Shown here: positions 61,982 through 64,000 of the stretch, one piece after another
Position numbering within the stretch: the stretch's first letter is position 1
Layout of the letters: each line of letters begins with the position of its first letter
NCBI RefSeq assembly: GCF_963678635.1
Contig: NC_087069.1
Coordinates: 28,560,776-28,624,775 of the forward strand
Source: Symsagittifera roscoffensis
Taxonomy: Eukaryota > Xenacoelomorpha > Acoela > Convolutidae
Reading direction: 5' to 3'
DNA: 64,000 nt
Translations under genes and position numbers: made by a program
Notes under the pieces: model-generated
Database searches by the model: none
Told to the model about the DNA's origin: nothing
The model's input: only the letters and a program-made list of their open reading frames with translations

Positions 61982-62960
61982 AATGTTTTTGCTCTTTCAC
62001 ACATGTTCTTTCATGACAAGTCATGATTGAAAAAAAAAATCTTTTGCATAGTTTCTCGCACTTTTCCGGGCTCTTTCACAATTTCCTTGCATCTTTTCTC
62101 AGAAAGAGCAAAAATAACTCTTCAACAGTTAGTACATAGTTGAAGATGGCCTCGGGCAAAAGAGCCGCTGTCGGGCACATCGTGTCCTCAGGCCGGGCTT
62201 TTTTTCCTTCGCACATCTTTCAACTATGTTCGAACTACTACGAAGAGTATGTTTTTGCTCTTTCACACATGTTCTTTCACGACAAAAATGGATAAGAAAA
62301 ATGTAATATTAGAACGAATGAATGAAAAAAGAAATCATTTGCATAGTTTCGCGCACTTTTCCGGGCTCTTTCGCAATTTACTGGCATTTTTCCCTCAGAA
62401 AGAGCAAAAACATACTCTTCAACAGTTAGAACATAGTTGAAGATGACCTCGGGCAAAAGAACCGCAATCGGGCATTTCGTACCCTCAAATTGGGCTCTTT
62501 TTCCCTCGGGCATCTTTCAATTATGTTATAAATTTTACGTAGACCGAACTTTTGCCGTTGCCACTTCTATTTAGATATTAAAATTTCTGGCTGTTTGTAG
62601 TAGTTAGAATATAGTTGAAAGATGCCCGAGGTAAAAAAAAAAGCCGGGCCTGAGGGCACTAAGTGCCCGAGTGCGGTTCTCTTGCCTAAAGGCATCGTCA
62701 ACTATGTTCTAACTAGTGAAGAGTATGTTTTTGCTCTTTCTGAGGCAAAGATGCCAAAAAATGTGAAAGAGCCCGGAAAATTGTGAAAAAGCCCGGAAAA
62801 ATTCGCAAAACTATGCAATTAACTTTTTCTTTTTCTTATTCATGCGTTCTAATATTTCATTTTTCATCCTTGCGTTGTCGTGAAAGAATATGTGTGAAAG
62901 AGCAAAAACATACTCTTCATAGTAGTTAGAACATAGTTGAAAGCGCGAGAGAAAAGGAGC
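61982..62960. repeat. Chain of alternating foldback units (types A and B)
   Basis: Type A has arms GAAGAGTATGTTTTTGCTC and GAGCAAAAACATACTCTTC (about 61983-62123, 62242-62420, 62718-62918). Type B has arms AGTTAGAACATAGTTGAAG and CTTTCAACTATGTTCTAAC (62124-62241, 62421-62535, 62598-62717, and a partial one from 62919). Units abut without spacer in the order A-B-A-B, then B-A-B. Each unit is itself a near palindrome of 115-200 bp, with GGGCTCTTT or CGGGCAT words inside. No coding capacity. Confidence 0.85.
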
Positions 62961-63455
62961 CCGGCCTGAGGACACGATTCCAACCGTACAAAATTCTTCA
63001 TCAGTCCGAAAAATCAAAATTATTTTAGCAACTAACAGAGGAATGGAAAAGAAAACAAAACTAATCACTTTTGTGATGACATAAGTGCAATCTGTAAATA
63101 GATCATTTAGTCTGCATTCAAAAATTCAAGTATTTGACAATCTCAGCTCAAAACAATTCTTTTAAATAACTTGTTTTTCTTGTTGCGTGTGTTTTTGTCA
63201 ACCCTCTTTTTTTTTATTTGTATACAGTTTTTACACTACCAAACAAGTTTTAACTATGTTTTTTTTGCACCAGATAATTATTTGTAAGAAAAAACTATTG
63301 TATGGTTTCGGTTTTTAAGTTTCATCGAAATTTATTGTCATCTAATTTTGTGTGACCCTATTCTACTGAGCACCATTTTATAGTATAACGTTATCTGCCT
63401 CCTTTTCATCGCCCACAATTAGGTAATTAGGTTAAAAATTTGAAAACCCACTGTA
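62961..63455. other. A+T-rich stretch, nothing recognised
   Basis: Between the foldback chain and the LINE 3' end; no feature recognised. Confidence 0.4.
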
Positions 63456-64000
63456 TGTTCAGTTCAGTTCAGTTCAAAAACTGATCGATAGGCTTATCGC
63501 CTCTGGTGATCAGCTCCTAAATTTCATCCACTGTTCATTTCGTTAAAATTGATTCCAATTTTCTGCTAGTGCTTGTCCAGTTTTGCTATGAACTGGCTGA
63601 TGCTTTCGCTGGCGACAAACTCCTCACTAGATGGGTCCAGTCAGTTGTTGCTCTTTTTGTGAAGAAATTCTTTCTTACTTCCAGGTTTGCTTTGGTTGTT
63701 TTAACTTTACAGTTGTGGCTCTTTTCCAGTTCCCCCCTTTCAAATTCAATACTGAAAAGTCTATTTAACATTGTCGTAATGCAATGAAATTTGGCGTGGT
63801 GAACAAATCGACAATTCTGAACAGATTTGTTCTTCATACTTTACAGCGTAACATTTTGCATTTAGCCGTATTAACACGTAAAACAAACATAAAACTCGGT
63901 ATTTTGCAAGGGGGGAACTGGAAAAGAGCCACAGTTGTTTCCTCCAGTGTCACGGATAATTTGTTCAACAAGTCATCTAGCCAATCTCCGATCGTACTCT
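63456..64000 (-). mobile_element. LINE 3' end, split by a MITE
   Basis: On the minus strand the sequence gives a reverse transcriptase C-terminus (NLEVRKNFFTKRATTDWTHL, matching the R-x-x-F-F-x-x-R-x-x-x-x-W block of non-LTR elements). A short 3' untranslated region with TGATCACCAGAGGCGATAAG follows, then a (TGAAC)n tail at 63477-63456, as many LINEs have. Upstream coding sequence continues to the window edge beyond the MITE at 63717-63930. Without the MITE and one target duplication the frame is continuous, so the MITE arrived after the LINE. The element runs off the right edge. Confidence 0.75.
63717..63930. mobile_element. MITE with 8-bp target-site duplication ACAGTTGT
   Basis: The left end GGCTCTTTTCCAGTTCCCCC and the right end GGGGGAACTGGAAAAGAGCC are perfect inverse copies over at least 20 bp. 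The octamer ACAGTTGT flanks both sides (63709-63716, 63931-63938). The 214-bp body has no coding capacity. It is inserted in the LINE 3' end. Confidence 0.92.

Noticed and set aside
1-64000. Bacterial contamination or horizontal transfer
   Set aside because: Recognisable genes have introns and animal domain types, and composition is uniform apart from the minisatellites.

Overview
This is A+T-rich nuclear DNA from an animal, most likely an invertebrate. The evidence is split coding exons with GT/AG borders (many in phase 1), signal peptides, AATAAA signals, and animal-type mobile elements: Ty3/gypsy, a non-LTR retrotransposon, a FLYWCH/MULE transposon and many foldback MITEs. No prokaryotic gene structure is visible. 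Two 200-N runs (7547-7746, 51188-51387) are scaffold gaps. The exact lineage cannot be read from the sequence.

Host-type genes are few. (1) On the plus strand at 3458-5033 are three exons of a secreted Cu/Zn superoxide dismutase. They carry the copper-binding half, and no exon for the rest was found. (2) On the plus strand at 20487-28884 is a decayed ABCG-type ABC transporter: Walker A, Walker B, H-loop and linker exons are recognisable, with frameshifts, stops and lost catalytic residues. (3) On the minus strand at 45390-40779 is a secreted cysteine-rich gene with PAN/Apple-like domains. It is built from phase-1 exons, one only 24 nt long, and its last two exons lie in a near-identical 1,295-bp tandem duplication. 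(4) A possible orphan last exon with AATAAA lies on the minus strand near 36.5 kb.

Most of the rest is repeats. A 2.04-kb satellite-like array fills about 8.42-20.03 kb and a 1.94-kb array fills 28,885-34,704; the second starts exactly at the 3' edge of the last ABCG pseudo-exon. A minus-strand Ty3/gypsy remnant (about 47.5-51.1 kb) has its integrase region duplicated in tandem. A plus-strand Ty3/gypsy element (52,847-59,090) keeps both LTRs but has a scrambled pol with two RNase H copies. Between them sits a G+C-rich minisatellite that inverts on itself at 51.68 kb. A LINE reverse transcriptase (21.2-22.75 kb), an antisense MULE transposase (about 25.95-27.2 kb) and a second LINE 3' end (63.46-64.0 kb) are present as decayed copies. 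MITEs with clear target-site duplications occur at 4.4, 60.3 and 63.7 kb, and a chain of alternating foldback units fills 62.0-62.96 kb.

The most unusual coding signal is at the left edge. On the minus strand, a 155-codon basic ORF (1275-808) overlaps by 26 bp the start of a second ORF that stays open for at least 277 codons and runs off the window. I recognise neither protein. Their compact overlapping layout is typical of a virus-like or mobile element and is the best candidate here for something undescribed.
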